Part shown: positions 1 to 6,656 of the stretch, one piece after another | Position numbering within the stretch: the stretch's first letter is position 1 | Layout of the letters: each line of letters opens with the position of its first letter | Source of the DNA: an uncultured Eubacteriales bacterium | Lineage (GTDB): Bacteria; Bacillota; Clostridia; Christensenellales; Aristaeellaceae | DNA: 35,250 nucleotides | Assembly: GCA_900318145.1 (NCBI GenBank) | Contig: ONJM01000023.1 | Coordinates: 1-35,250, forward strand | Direction: 5' to 3' | The notes under the pieces: generated by a model | What the model was told of the DNA's origin: nothing | Databases searched by the model: none | The model's input: the letters and a program-made list of their open reading frames with translations, nothing else | Position numbers and translations under genes: made by a program

Positions 1-98
1 CGACCTAGGCTCCAAGGCTGTGTACCGGCTGCCTGCTACGGCTTTTCCGGGTTTGGACTCTCACCGAACTGTATTACAAACGCCGAACTGGCGCACCC
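1..98 (-). ncRNA. Candidate structured leader RNA (weak cobalamin-riboswitch resemblance), cut by window edge
   Basis: The stretch begins just downstream of a promoter-like element on the minus strand and contains no credible reading frame. It starts with a GGTGC segment and a small GCC/GGC hairpin. A stem follows whose loop region reads GGTGAGAGTCC, resembling the L4 loop of cobalamin riboswitches (GGTGAAAATCC-like). The downstream core expected of that class, a CCCGCNACTGT-like segment, is not seen, so it may be a variant, a different RNA class or a coincidence. Any controlled gene would lie beyond base 1. Confidence 0.28.
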
Positions 99-105
99 TG
101 TGTAT

Positions 106-134
106 ATCATACCAGATTATTGCCGCGCAGTCAT
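106..134 (-). promoter_or_regulatory. Candidate extended -10 promoter driving the left-edge leader
   Basis: On the minus strand TATGAT (106-111) is preceded by TGG, giving an extended -10 arrangement. A weak -35, ATGACT (129-134), lies 17 bp upstream. Transcription would start near 98, between the end of the beta-helix gene and the structured leader, and run off the window. No experimental start is known, and the -35 is poor. Confidence 0.4.
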
Positions 135-179
135 GCCCCGGATATCATCATCCCGTATTCGGGCTGTCTTTCGCGGAAT

Positions 180-1349
180 TCACCGTCCGCGGCGGCCGCC
201 TCTCCCGCCGCCTTCCTGAGCGCCCCATCCGCCCTGGCCGCCCCATCCGCCATGGCCGCCGCCCATCATCGAATTGGGAATGGAAGAAACCTGCTGGCCG
301 TTGACAATAATCGTTCCGCCGTTGTACTGGGCAGTTCCGTCATAGTCGAAAGTGCTGTTGCCGGTTACCCGGATGATACCGCCGTTGACAACGACGCTGC
401 CGTTCGCGTCAATGCCGTCTGTATCGCCGCCGCCCATCACGATGGTGTTGTCGCCGTCATTGATCTCGATCAGAGGCGTATAAGCGCTGGATTTTCGGGC
501 CGCGTTGATGCCGTCGTCGCTGCTCTGGATATTTATGGTGCCGCCGTTGATCTGGATGTAGGTTCCCTCAATGCCTTCAGCGGCGCGGATGTTCAGGCTT
601 CCGTTGTCGATCTGTACCACGGATGTGCCGTGAACGCCGTCATCCCCGGCGTTGACTGTTACGCTGCCGCCGCTGATATACACATAACCTTTTTCGGCTT
701 CTTCGTCATTCTCCGCGTGCAGGCCGTCCGTACCCGCGGTGAGATCCAGTGTGCCGCCCGCAATCCGGATCGAATCGTTGGCTTCAACGGCCTTCGAGGC
801 CGCACTGATCCGGTATGTGCCGCCGGTGATCCTGATATCATCCTTGCCAACGATTCCGTTGTCAGTGGATGAAATAACCAGAGAAGCGGTACCATTCAGC
901 GTCAGATCAGCCCTGGAGAAAATGACGCCGTCCATGTTCGTGCTGCCGTCGGCGCGGAAGGTCCCTGTCACGGAAAGGCTGCTGTCCCCGCTGACTGTGA
1001 TGAATACCTTGTCGGCGGATTTTACGTAAATAGCCGGAAAATCGGCATTGGTGACGGAAAGACCGTCCAGCACAAGCTGCACCTTGTCGTCCTTTCCGGC
1101 TTCCACGGTTACCGTGGCATTGTTTGCTGTGCCGGTGAGCACATATGTGCCTGCCGAGACAATTTGAATGTTCTGTCCGTCGGACATCGTATAGCTGACC
1201 GCGCCGGACAGGTCCGGGGTCTGGAGCAGATCGCGTTCGGTGAACTGCTTGTCAGCCGTATAGACCGCGGAAGCCGCGGCGGAAGCGGAAACCGTGAAAA
1301 CAGAAATCAGAAGAACAAATGAAATGAGAAATCCGATTAAACGTTTCAT
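180..1349 (-). CDS. Secreted Cthe_2159-type carbohydrate-binding beta-helix protein
   Basis: The 389-residue protein has a clear signal peptide (MKRLIGFLISFVLLISVF, Ala-rich cleavage region near residues 23-30), so it is exported. The body is a run of short beta-strand repeats (DLTLNGTASL, DIRITGGTYR, SIRIAGGTLD, YVYISGGSVT, YIQINGGTIN) rich in Asn, Gly and Asp. This is the pattern of the right-handed parallel beta-helix of the Cthe_2159/DUF4353 carbohydrate-binding family (PF14262), whose founding member binds acidic plant polysaccharide and cellulose. Recurring DDG(I/V) motifs (DDGVHG, DDGINA) could place acidic residues for calcium. The last 28 residues are a Gly/Trp/Arg-rich tail, unusual and perhaps wall-interacting. 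It is the last gene of the VTC/DUF4956 operon, and AAAGGA precedes the ATG. The family call is good; the ligand in this organism is unknown. Confidence 0.85.
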   Translation of the reverse strand: MKRLIGFLISFVLLISVFTVSASAAASAVYTADKQFTERDLLQTPDLSGAVSYTMSDGQNIQIVSAGTYVLTGTANNATVTVEAGKDDKVQLVLDGLSVTNADFPAIYVKSADKVFITVSGDSSLSVTGTFRADGSTNMDGVIFSRADLTLNGTASLVISSTDNGIVGKDDIRITGGTYRISAASKAVEANDSIRIAGGTLDLTAGTDGLHAENDEEAEKGYVYISGGSVTVNAGDDGVHGTSVVQIDNGSLNIRAAEGIEGTYIQINGGTINIQSSDDGINAARKSSAYTPLIEINDGDNTIVMGGGDTDGIDANGSVVVNGGIIRVTGNSTFDYDGTAQYNGGTIIVNGQQVSSIPNSMMGGGHGGWGGQGGWGAQEGGGRGGRRGR

Positions 1350-1414
1350 AAAACAACCATCCTTTCTGTGGTGAAAAAAAACTGTCTGTTGTGTTTAAAA
1401 GAAATCCGGATGAA

Positions 1415-2086
1415 CTACAGTTCGCTGCCGACATCCGCCGGTCTGGCCAGTGAAACAGGCAGATTGCCGTTTCTTTCCCGGACGGCGTCCAGAAAGCGTT
1501 TGCTTTCCCGGGTATCCCGAAGCGTGCCGCGATAGATCAGCTGATAGGCAGTGCCCATTTCAACCGTGCGAACGCGGATCAGTTCATAAGCTGAAAAAAA
1601 CGCGTCCAGCAGATCGTCAAACAGATCGTCGTAATCCAGGCTTTCCGGAATGGAAATGCGTACTTCGCGCTGGTTCTCCGCTGCCTGCCCGAACCTGCAG
1701 GCTGACAGAACAACGTCGGATATCATGCAGAGCGCTGAAAGCAGGCAGGCAACCGCCACGTACCCGGCGCCCAGGCAAAGGCCTACCACCGCGGCCAGGA
1801 AGATCGCCAGAATCTCCTTTCCGGTGCCCTGAACCAAACGGAAACGGATCAGGCTGAAGGAGCCCGCCACTGCGATTCCCGCCCCGAGGTTTCCGTTGAC
1901 AGCCATGATCACCGTCGCGACAATCACCGGCAGCAGCGCCAGCGTGAAAGCAAAGGAACGCGTGGCCGTCAGGTTCCTCTTTGTGTAATACAGCGATTCC
2001 GCAAAGCCCAGAAGCAGCGCGAGTCCCAGTGTCACCAGGACGTTGCTCCAGGTCAGGCTCCCCGCGATAAAAATACTGTTGAACAA
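1415..2086 (-). CDS. DUF4956 family integral membrane protein
   Basis: I start the gene at TTG 2086 (LFNSIFIAG) because AAAGGAG lies 9 bp before it. The open frame further upstream lies inside the VTC gene. The 223-residue product has about four hydrophobic segments in its first 140 residues (near SLTWSNVLVTLGLALLLGF, FAFTLALLPVIVATVIM, EILAIFLAAVVGLCLGAGY and VAVACLLSALCMISDVVL). A soluble C-terminal domain of about 80 residues follows. The conserved-looking stretch GNLGAGIAVAGSFSLIRFR is typical of DUF4956. Proteins of this family are repeatedly encoded next to VTC-domain proteins, as here, and are presumed to work with them at the membrane. Their biochemical role is unknown. The gene overlaps the end of the VTC gene by about 34 bp, suggesting coupled translation. 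Confidence 0.85.
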   Translation of the reverse strand: MFNSIFIAGSLTWSNVLVTLGLALLLGFAESLYYTKRNLTATRSFAFTLALLPVIVATVIMAVNGNLGAGIAVAGSFSLIRFRLVQGTGKEILAIFLAAVVGLCLGAGYVAVACLLSALCMISDVVLSACRFGQAAENQREVRISIPESLDYDDLFDDLLDAFFSAYELIRVRTVEMGTAYQLIYRGTLRDTRESKRFLDAVRERNGNLPVSLARPADVGSEL

Positions 2087-2802
2087 TTTACTGCACTCCT
2101 TTCGGTTTCTGCTGCGTGAGGCCGGATATACCGCTGGTATGCCAGACCGTACTTGGAAAAATGTGTCCTTTGAACCTCGGTTTCCTGCAGCAGCTGTACG
2201 AGCCACAAGGGATAGATGCCGTCTGTCTTGATTTCCATCAGCCGCTGATCGGCTGGAAGAAGAGAAATCCCTGCAGCCCTGGAATTCAGGTCCGGCTCCC
2301 AGTCCCGGAAAGTCAGATTACGGTCAAAGGTGATGCGCACCCCCGGCTGTTCCCTGCAGAACCATGCGTCCCGGTCGTAGGAAATGACTGCGGCAGGATG
2401 CAGGCCGTAGCGATGCATCATCCATTGTACTTCACGGCCGATCTGTCCGGCTTTTTCCGGCATCCATCCCCGGAGCAGCGCGTCCGTCGCTTCCCGCAGC
2501 GGCATTTCCGTCCGCCGTTTGTAGACCACGCCGCTGTATTTCTTCTTGATTTCAACGAAGGACTGCGTCAGTGTTCCCGGCTCGCCGTATACGCGCAGGC
2601 GAAGCTTTTCCTTATAGGCGGGGCGCTCCAGGGACAGGCGGATCAGGGTATAATCGTCTGTGTCGTAATACAGGCTTTGCACCCTTGGGCTGCCGAAATC
2701 CATTCTTTCAAAGCCCAGCCGCATGAGTCCCATTTCCATTGCGGCAGCCTGGGACAGGGTCAGCAGGTATTTTGTTTCCACTCTCGCGAAATTCTCCTGC
2801 AT
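2053..2802 (-). CDS. VTC-domain polyphosphate polymerase-like protein
   Basis: This protein of about 249 residues matches the VTC domain (PF09359), the triphosphate-tunnel fold that makes polyphosphate from ATP in yeast Vtc4. Visible family features are the N-terminal VETKYLL strand, SLYYDTDDY, the basic KEKLRLRVYG strand, FVEIKKKYSGVVYKRR, and the late acidic MEIKTDG. Alternating basic and acidic strands line the tunnel in this fold. There is no SPX domain or membrane segment, so membrane attachment probably comes from the DUF4956 partner. AGAAAGGA fits best with ATG 2802 (MQENFARVE). An in-frame ATG at 2811 overlaps the previous gene's stop as ATGA and is the alternative start. The polyphosphate-synthesis role is inferred from the family; bacterial VTC proteins in this context are little studied. 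Confidence 0.83.
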   Translation of the reverse strand: MQENFARVETKYLLTLSQAAAMEMGLMRLGFERMDFGSPRVQSLYYDTDDYTLIRLSLERPAYKEKLRLRVYGEPGTLTQSFVEIKKKYSGVVYKRRTEMPLREATDALLRGWMPEKAGQIGREVQWMMHRYGLHPAAVISYDRDAWFCREQPGVRITFDRNLTFRDWEPDLNSRAAGISLLPADQRLMEIKTDGIYPLWLVQLLQETEVQRTHFSKYGLAYQRYIRPHAAETERSAVNCSTVFLSRGA

Positions 2803-2807
2803 AGTCT

Positions 2808-3008
2808 TCATTCCTTTCTGCCGTTCCACGCCGTACTGCATACGCTCTGCAGGATGCCGCTGACGCACAGGGCTGCCAGCAGCCAGCGGGAAATGCCGTT
2901 GTCCACAAAGTTCATCATCGGGTTGAACTGATCCAGAATCAGGAATACCGTAAACATCAGGGACAAAATGATGGTCAGGTGGCTGAAAACTGCCCGGGCT
3001 TTATTCAT
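2808..3008 (-). CDS. Small membrane protein of unknown function
   Basis: The gene encodes 66 residues starting MNKARAVFSHLTI. GGAGGT lies 8 bp before this ATG, which favours it over the ATG two codons upstream. Two hydrophobic segments are visible, around residues 9-28 (FSHLTIILSLMFTVFLILDQ) and 40-56 (SRWLLAALCVSGILQSV), with a short loop between. It starts 5 bp upstream of the previous gene's last base and ends in an ATGA overlap with an in-frame VTC start, so it is translationally embedded in the operon. I recognise no family. It could be an accessory subunit of the neighbouring VTC/DUF4956 membrane system. Confidence 0.7.
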   Translation of the reverse strand: MNKARAVFSHLTIILSLMFTVFLILDQFNPMMNFVDNGISRWLLAALCVSGILQSVCSTAWNGRKE

Positions 3009-4116
3009 AATCATTCACCTCCGTAATCAGCAGCGCGTCGCTGCTCTCCCGTCCTCCGCCGGATGGATTGTTGATGACCGCGCTCTGCCAGACCATGATG
3101 GAGGAATTTCCGCCGTCCAGGTTGTACGCCGCTTTGCAGCCAAGGTCATAAAACAGCTGGCTCAGTGCCGGCAGAGTGATTCCCGCTGATTCTCCCCGCC
3201 CGTCCACGACTACCATGCAGTAGTGGCCGGGCTCATAGTATCCAATGGCCGTACGCGGGTTGGCTGAGATAATACGGCTGGTGCTTGCGAAAGCTGTCAG
3301 TACGCTGCCGTCGGTATCGAGCAGCGCCGGCCCGAAGGTCCAGGCCTGCCAGGCTCCGTTCTGAACAGCTTCCTCCACCGAGAAGGATTGGCCCGGCATG
3401 ACTTCCATCGAACCGTCATAGTACAGGACGCATACGTCGCAGTCAGTTCTGTTAGCCCGGTAGATTACCCCGTTGCGGATTACAACACCCTCGCTGGTGT
3501 TGCCGTAATAATCCCCGTTGACCGCCACCAGCGCGTTGTTCAGCAGCGCCATGTCCTCAATACTGTCCCGGAAGCCGGAACCATAGGTGTTGCCGGCCAG
3601 CGCGGCCTGGAAGCAGGTAATGTCCCGCACATAGATATCCGCCAGGTAATAGGTAGTCCTCCCGAGGGTTTCTTCCGTGACGGTGACGGAAATATCCGGA
3701 CTGGAGTAACTGTTTTCCGTGGTGACAACGGTATCCGTATACTTTTCTGCGAACTTTTCGCTGATCGGCGTGGTATCCTCTGCTTCCGCGGCGCTCTCAC
3801 CGCCGTCCTCTGTCAGGGCACTGCCGCCTTTCCCGTTTGAGCCGCCGCCCCTGCCGCCGTTATTCTGCCTGCCGCCTTTTGCGGCTGTCCGGGACGAGTC
3901 GCTGATTCCCGCTGAAGCGATCAGCATCGTTTTCTCCGGAATTGCCAGGCCGGAGCCGTTCTCTTCAGTATCCGTCTTATACGGATTGCTGATCACGATC
4001 CCAAGGCTTTGCTGCTGCCGGGGCAGTACGTGATGAAACAGGGCAAAGATAATCAGCGCCAGGCCGGCGCATACAAGATCGATCAGAATGTTTCGCAATA
4101 CGCGGTGATTTTTCAA
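3001..4116 (-). CDS. Membrane-anchored phosphodiester glycosidase (NAGPA-domain) family protein
   Basis: I start at TTG 4116 (KNHRVLRNILIDL) because AAGGAGG lies 8 bp upstream. The 371-residue product has an N-terminal membrane segment (VCAGLALIIFALFHHVL) and a long low-complexity Gly/Ser/Asn/Arg linker (GGRQNNGGRGGGSNGKGGS). An extracellular domain of about 240 residues follows. That domain shows the NAGPA (PF09992) pattern: NNALVAVNGDYYGN, VVIRNGVIYR, FGPALLDTDG, NPRTAIGYYEPGHYCMVVVDGRG, and near the end the hallmark AAYNLDGGNSS. The family includes the mammalian uncovering enzyme that hydrolyses N-acetylglucosamine-1-phosphodiester bonds. Bacterial members act on cell-surface glycans or remain uncharacterised. 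It is the first gene of the VTC operon, so an envelope polymer substrate is plausible. Confidence 0.85.
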   Translation of the reverse strand: MKNHRVLRNILIDLVCAGLALIIFALFHHVLPRQQQSLGIVISNPYKTDTEENGSGLAIPEKTMLIASAGISDSSRTAAKGGRQNNGGRGGGSNGKGGSALTEDGGESAAEAEDTTPISEKFAEKYTDTVVTTENSYSSPDISVTVTEETLGRTTYYLADIYVRDITCFQAALAGNTYGSGFRDSIEDMALLNNALVAVNGDYYGNTSEGVVIRNGVIYRANRTDCDVCVLYYDGSMEVMPGQSFSVEEAVQNGAWQAWTFGPALLDTDGSVLTAFASTSRIISANPRTAIGYYEPGHYCMVVVDGRGESAGITLPALSQLFYDLGCKAAYNLDGGNSSIMVWQSAVINNPSGGGRESSDALLITEVNDYE

Positions 4117-4162
4117 AGCGTTTTCCTCCTTCGCCGGTTGCTTTTTCCCTTCCGGCAGACAA

Positions 4163-4190
4163 AGCATAACGCCGAAATTTAAAATGAACC
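4163..4190 (-). promoter_or_regulatory. Weak candidate promoter for the VTC/DUF4956 operon
   Basis: Between the terminator at 4212-4253 and the TTG start at 4116 a promoter is expected. The best I see on the minus strand is TATGCT (4163-4168) with a poor -35 GGTTCA (4185-4190) at 16 bp. An AT-rich spacer supports it slightly. Its position is sensible, but the sequence match is weak. Confidence 0.28.
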
Positions 4191-4211
4191 TAAAAGCTGC
4201 GGCATCGGAAT

Positions 4212-4253
4212 AAAAAAGTCTCCGTGCCATTCTTCCGGCATGGAGACTTTTTT
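4212..4253 (-). terminator. Strong hairpin terminator ending the catabolic operon
   Basis: On the minus strand a long stem pairs AAAAAAGTCTCC with GGAGACTTTTTT, with inner pairing of ATGCC and GGCA(C) around a short loop. It ends in a run of six T. The arms carry A-runs and T-runs on both strands, so it could work in both directions. It lies about 64 bp after the aldolase stop and separates the sugar operon from the VTC operon. Confidence 0.88.
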
Positions 4254-4316
4254 GATTCCGTAAAGGATTTTGCTCTTGTGTACCTTGCTGTAGTCAGCGG
4301 AATGAGATTTTCCGGA

Positions 4317-5153
4317 TCACAGTTTCGCGAAAACCCGCATGGCTTTTTCCGCGTCGGCTTCCATGGCGTTCTGCGCGGCCAGGGCCAGGTCGTGGAAGAA
4401 GGTCACATCTTCCTTCTCCAGCAGTTCTTTTACAGCGGTCACGCCTGCTCTGGACATATAGCTGTAATAGTTGATCTTGCGCAGCCCGTTCCGGATGCCG
4501 GTACGGTAATCCTCGGGCGAAACGCCGCTTCCGCCGTGCATCACCAGGGGCAGCCCTGTCTTTTCGGCAATGGCCTTCACCCGTTCCAGATCCAGCACAG
4601 GTTTGGATTTGTAAATGCCGTGGGCTGTGCCGAAGGAGGGAGCCAGAGCGTCGATGCCGGTTTCCTTGCAGAACACGGCGGCCTGATCGGGATCTGTGTA
4701 TACCGGGCCGCTGCCGGCGGATGCGCCGCCTTCCCTGGATGCCAGTGCGCCCAGTTCCGCTTCCACACCGCAGTTATAGTTTTTGGCCATAGCGACGGCT
4801 GCCTTTGTGTTCGCCAGGTTTTCTTCATAGGGCAGGAGGCTGCCGTCATACATAACGCCGGTAAAGCCGATGTCCAGCGCCTGCTGCATGTAGGATAGCG
4901 TTTCGCAGTGGTCCAGATGCACGCAGACAGGCACCTTTGCCTTTTTTGCCGCTTCAACCATTACCGGGCCGATCACAGATAAAGGCGCTACGGGCTCATG
5001 GAGCTCCGCGTGGGAAATGATGACCGGCACGTTCAGCCGCTCCGCGGCGTTCAGAACCGCGTTGATGCATTCCAGATTGGGGGTGTTGAACGCGCCGGCA
5101 GCGCATTTGTTTTCTTCCGCCATCTTCAGAATTTCAACCAGATTAACCAGCAT
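4317..5153 (-). CDS. Class II (zinc) ketose-phosphate aldolase, FbaA/GatY family
   Basis: The 278-residue length is normal for class II aldolases that cleave ketose mono- or bisphosphates to dihydroxyacetone phosphate plus an aldehyde. HLDHC (residues 79-83) supplies the catalytic Asp81 and a zinc His82. GTAHG (His178) and MHGGSG (His206) give the other zinc ligands, and GVEAELG supplies the conserved acidic residues. The segment usually written KVNxxT(E/D) in fructose- or tagatose-bisphosphate aldolases reads KINYYSYM here, so the phosphate or sugar specificity probably differs. It is the last gene after isomerase and kinase, 12 bp from the kinase stop with AAAGGAG before the ATG. By context it cleaves the phosphorylated ketose those enzymes make. 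The exact substrate cannot be read from sequence. Confidence 0.85.
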   Translation of the reverse strand: MLVNLVEILKMAEENKCAAGAFNTPNLECINAVLNAAERLNVPVIISHAELHEPVAPLSVIGPVMVEAAKKAKVPVCVHLDHCETLSYMQQALDIGFTGVMYDGSLLPYEENLANTKAAVAMAKNYNCGVEAELGALASREGGASAGSGPVYTDPDQAAVFCKETGIDALAPSFGTAHGIYKSKPVLDLERVKAIAEKTGLPLVMHGGSGVSPEDYRTGIRNGLRKINYYSYMSRAGVTAVKELLEKEDVTFFHDLALAAQNAMEADAEKAMRVFAKL

Positions 5154-5165
5154 TTTCCTTCTCCT

Positions 5166-6656
5166 TTACACGAGCGGACGAACCGCCTGATATACTTTCC
5201 TGTAGCGTTCATAGATCTGCATATATTGTTCATGGCGCCGGGGATCGGGATAATAGGTTTCCCGCTGCCGCACCATGATCGAGGCGGCTTCCTCCAGATC
5301 GCTGAACACGCCCGCGGCAACGCCTGTGAGCATTGCGGAGCCTACCGTTCCGGCGTCGGAAGTTTTAAGGGACGTTATAGGCAGATTCAGGATGTCCGCC
5401 TTCATCTGCATCCATACTTTGGATTTGGCGCCGCCGCCGGTGGCATGAAGCTTCGTAAAGTGAATACCGGAATCGGCAAGCGCGTCGTAATTCAGCCGCA
5501 TCTCGTAAGCGACGCCCTCCATGCAGGCCCGGTAGATTTCGGGCAGCGTCGTTCCGGCGGTCAGCCCCAGAACGGCCCCCCTGGAGCCGGTATCCATATA
5601 AGGCGTGGCCGCGCCCGCGAAGTGGGGCAGCACAAGAAGTCCCGTAGGCTCCTCTCTGTCATACTGCTGTTCCAGCAGCGTATGGACGGATATCCCCTGC
5701 CGCCTCGCCTCTTCCGCTTCTGCTTTGGCAAAGGTGTTCACGCACCACTGGATCAGCGCGCCGCCGGTATAGGAAAAGGCATAAGCCACGTATTTCCCGG
5801 GGATCACATAGGGCACCACGGAAAAATACCCCTTGCTCATGACGGCAATATCCGGCAGGCTGTCATAAATGGGCGTCAGGCATTCCACCGTACCCGCTCC
5901 GTCCACAGCGGTTTCCCCGTCAAAAGCTCCGGCCCCTGCTGCCGCCGCCACCTGGTCATGGCTGACAGTAACGATCCGGCAGGAAGGATTCAGCCCCGTC
6001 TTTTCCGCCGCCGCTTTTGTGACGCATCCGGCGGGAGTGCCGGTCGGTACAGGCTTGCTCAGCAGGGAAAGATTGATTCCGGCAGCGTTCAGGATCTCTT
6101 CACTCCAGTTGAGTTTCCCTATATCAAAAGCCATGGATCGGGTGGCCAGGGAATAATCGATCCGGGCGTTCCCCGTCAGGTGCCACGTCACATAGTCCCC
6201 GATAAGGAAAATATGCTTCGCCCGCTGATACACTTCCGGCTGATGTTTTTTCAGCCACATGATTTTGCAGACGGAATACATTTCATGGGGCGCCAGGCCG
6301 GAAATCCGGGCAATGGTATCCGCGCCCAGCTTTTCTGTCAGTTCCGCGCGTTCCTCCGCGCCTCTCGGGTCGGTGTAAAGCATGGCGGTATGCAGCGGCG
6401 CACCCTGTTCATCGGTCATCACAAAAGTTTCCCCGAAACTTGTGATCCCGATACCGCCGATGTCAGGGTACTGCCCGGTCATTTCCCGGATCACAGCGTA
6501 CACGCTGTCCATCACCACGGAAATGTCGATCTCGTGTCCGCTGACCCGGCGGCGTACCGGATAGTCCCGGTAGGCTTTCCCCAGATCGCGGCCCTGTCCG
6601 TCAAAAACCGTTAATTTGCATCCTGTGGTGCCGATATCCAATCCCGCGATTTTCAT
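5166..6656 (-). CDS. FGGY-family sugar kinase (xylulokinase-like)
   Basis: The 496-residue protein has the two-lobed FGGY carbohydrate kinase pattern. The N-terminal phosphate loop reads AGLDIGTTGCKLTVFD and the catalytic Asp lies in VSHDQVAAAAG (about residue 233). An adenosine-binding lobe follows with LPHFAGAATPYMD, ACMEGVAYEMR and the C-terminal LHATGGGAKSKVW. It would phosphorylate a ketose or related sugar with ATP in the cytoplasm. Its ATG overlaps the isomerase stop as ATGA, indicating translational coupling, and the aldolase follows at once. Xylulo-, fuculo-, ribulo- and apulo-kinases share this fold, so the substrate is uncertain; context suggests the ketose produced by the neighbouring isomerase. 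Confidence 0.9.
   Translation of the reverse strand: MKIAGLDIGTTGCKLTVFDGQGRDLGKAYRDYPVRRRVSGHEIDISVVMDSVYAVIREMTGQYPDIGGIGITSFGETFVMTDEQGAPLHTAMLYTDPRGAEERAELTEKLGADTIARISGLAPHEMYSVCKIMWLKKHQPEVYQRAKHIFLIGDYVTWHLTGNARIDYSLATRSMAFDIGKLNWSEEILNAAGINLSLLSKPVPTGTPAGCVTKAAAEKTGLNPSCRIVTVSHDQVAAAAGAGAFDGETAVDGAGTVECLTPIYDSLPDIAVMSKGYFSVVPYVIPGKYVAYAFSYTGGALIQWCVNTFAKAEAEEARRQGISVHTLLEQQYDREEPTGLLVLPHFAGAATPYMDTGSRGAVLGLTAGTTLPEIYRACMEGVAYEMRLNYDALADSGIHFTKLHATGGGAKSKVWMQMKADILNLPITSLKTSDAGTVGSAMLTGVAAGVFSDLEEAASIMVRQRETYYPDPRRHEQYMQIYERYRKVYQAVRPLV

Noticed and set aside
135-179. A terminator after the beta-helix gene
   Set aside because: Only short GC pairings (CCCGAATACGGG) are visible and no T-run follows, so I could not support one.
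300-1000. Short DNA repeats in the beta-helix gene as a CRISPR-like or tandem array
   Set aside because: The repeats are degenerate coding repeats of beta-helix rungs, not uniform DNA units.
2087-2206. An upstream extension of the DUF4956 gene
   Set aside because: It lies inside the VTC gene, has no ribosome-binding site and encodes no membrane segment. TTG 2086 has AAAGGAG at 9 bp.
4117-4230. An upstream extension of the phosphodiester glycosidase gene
   Set aside because: It would start inside the hairpin terminator. TTG 4116 with AAGGAGG is a better start.
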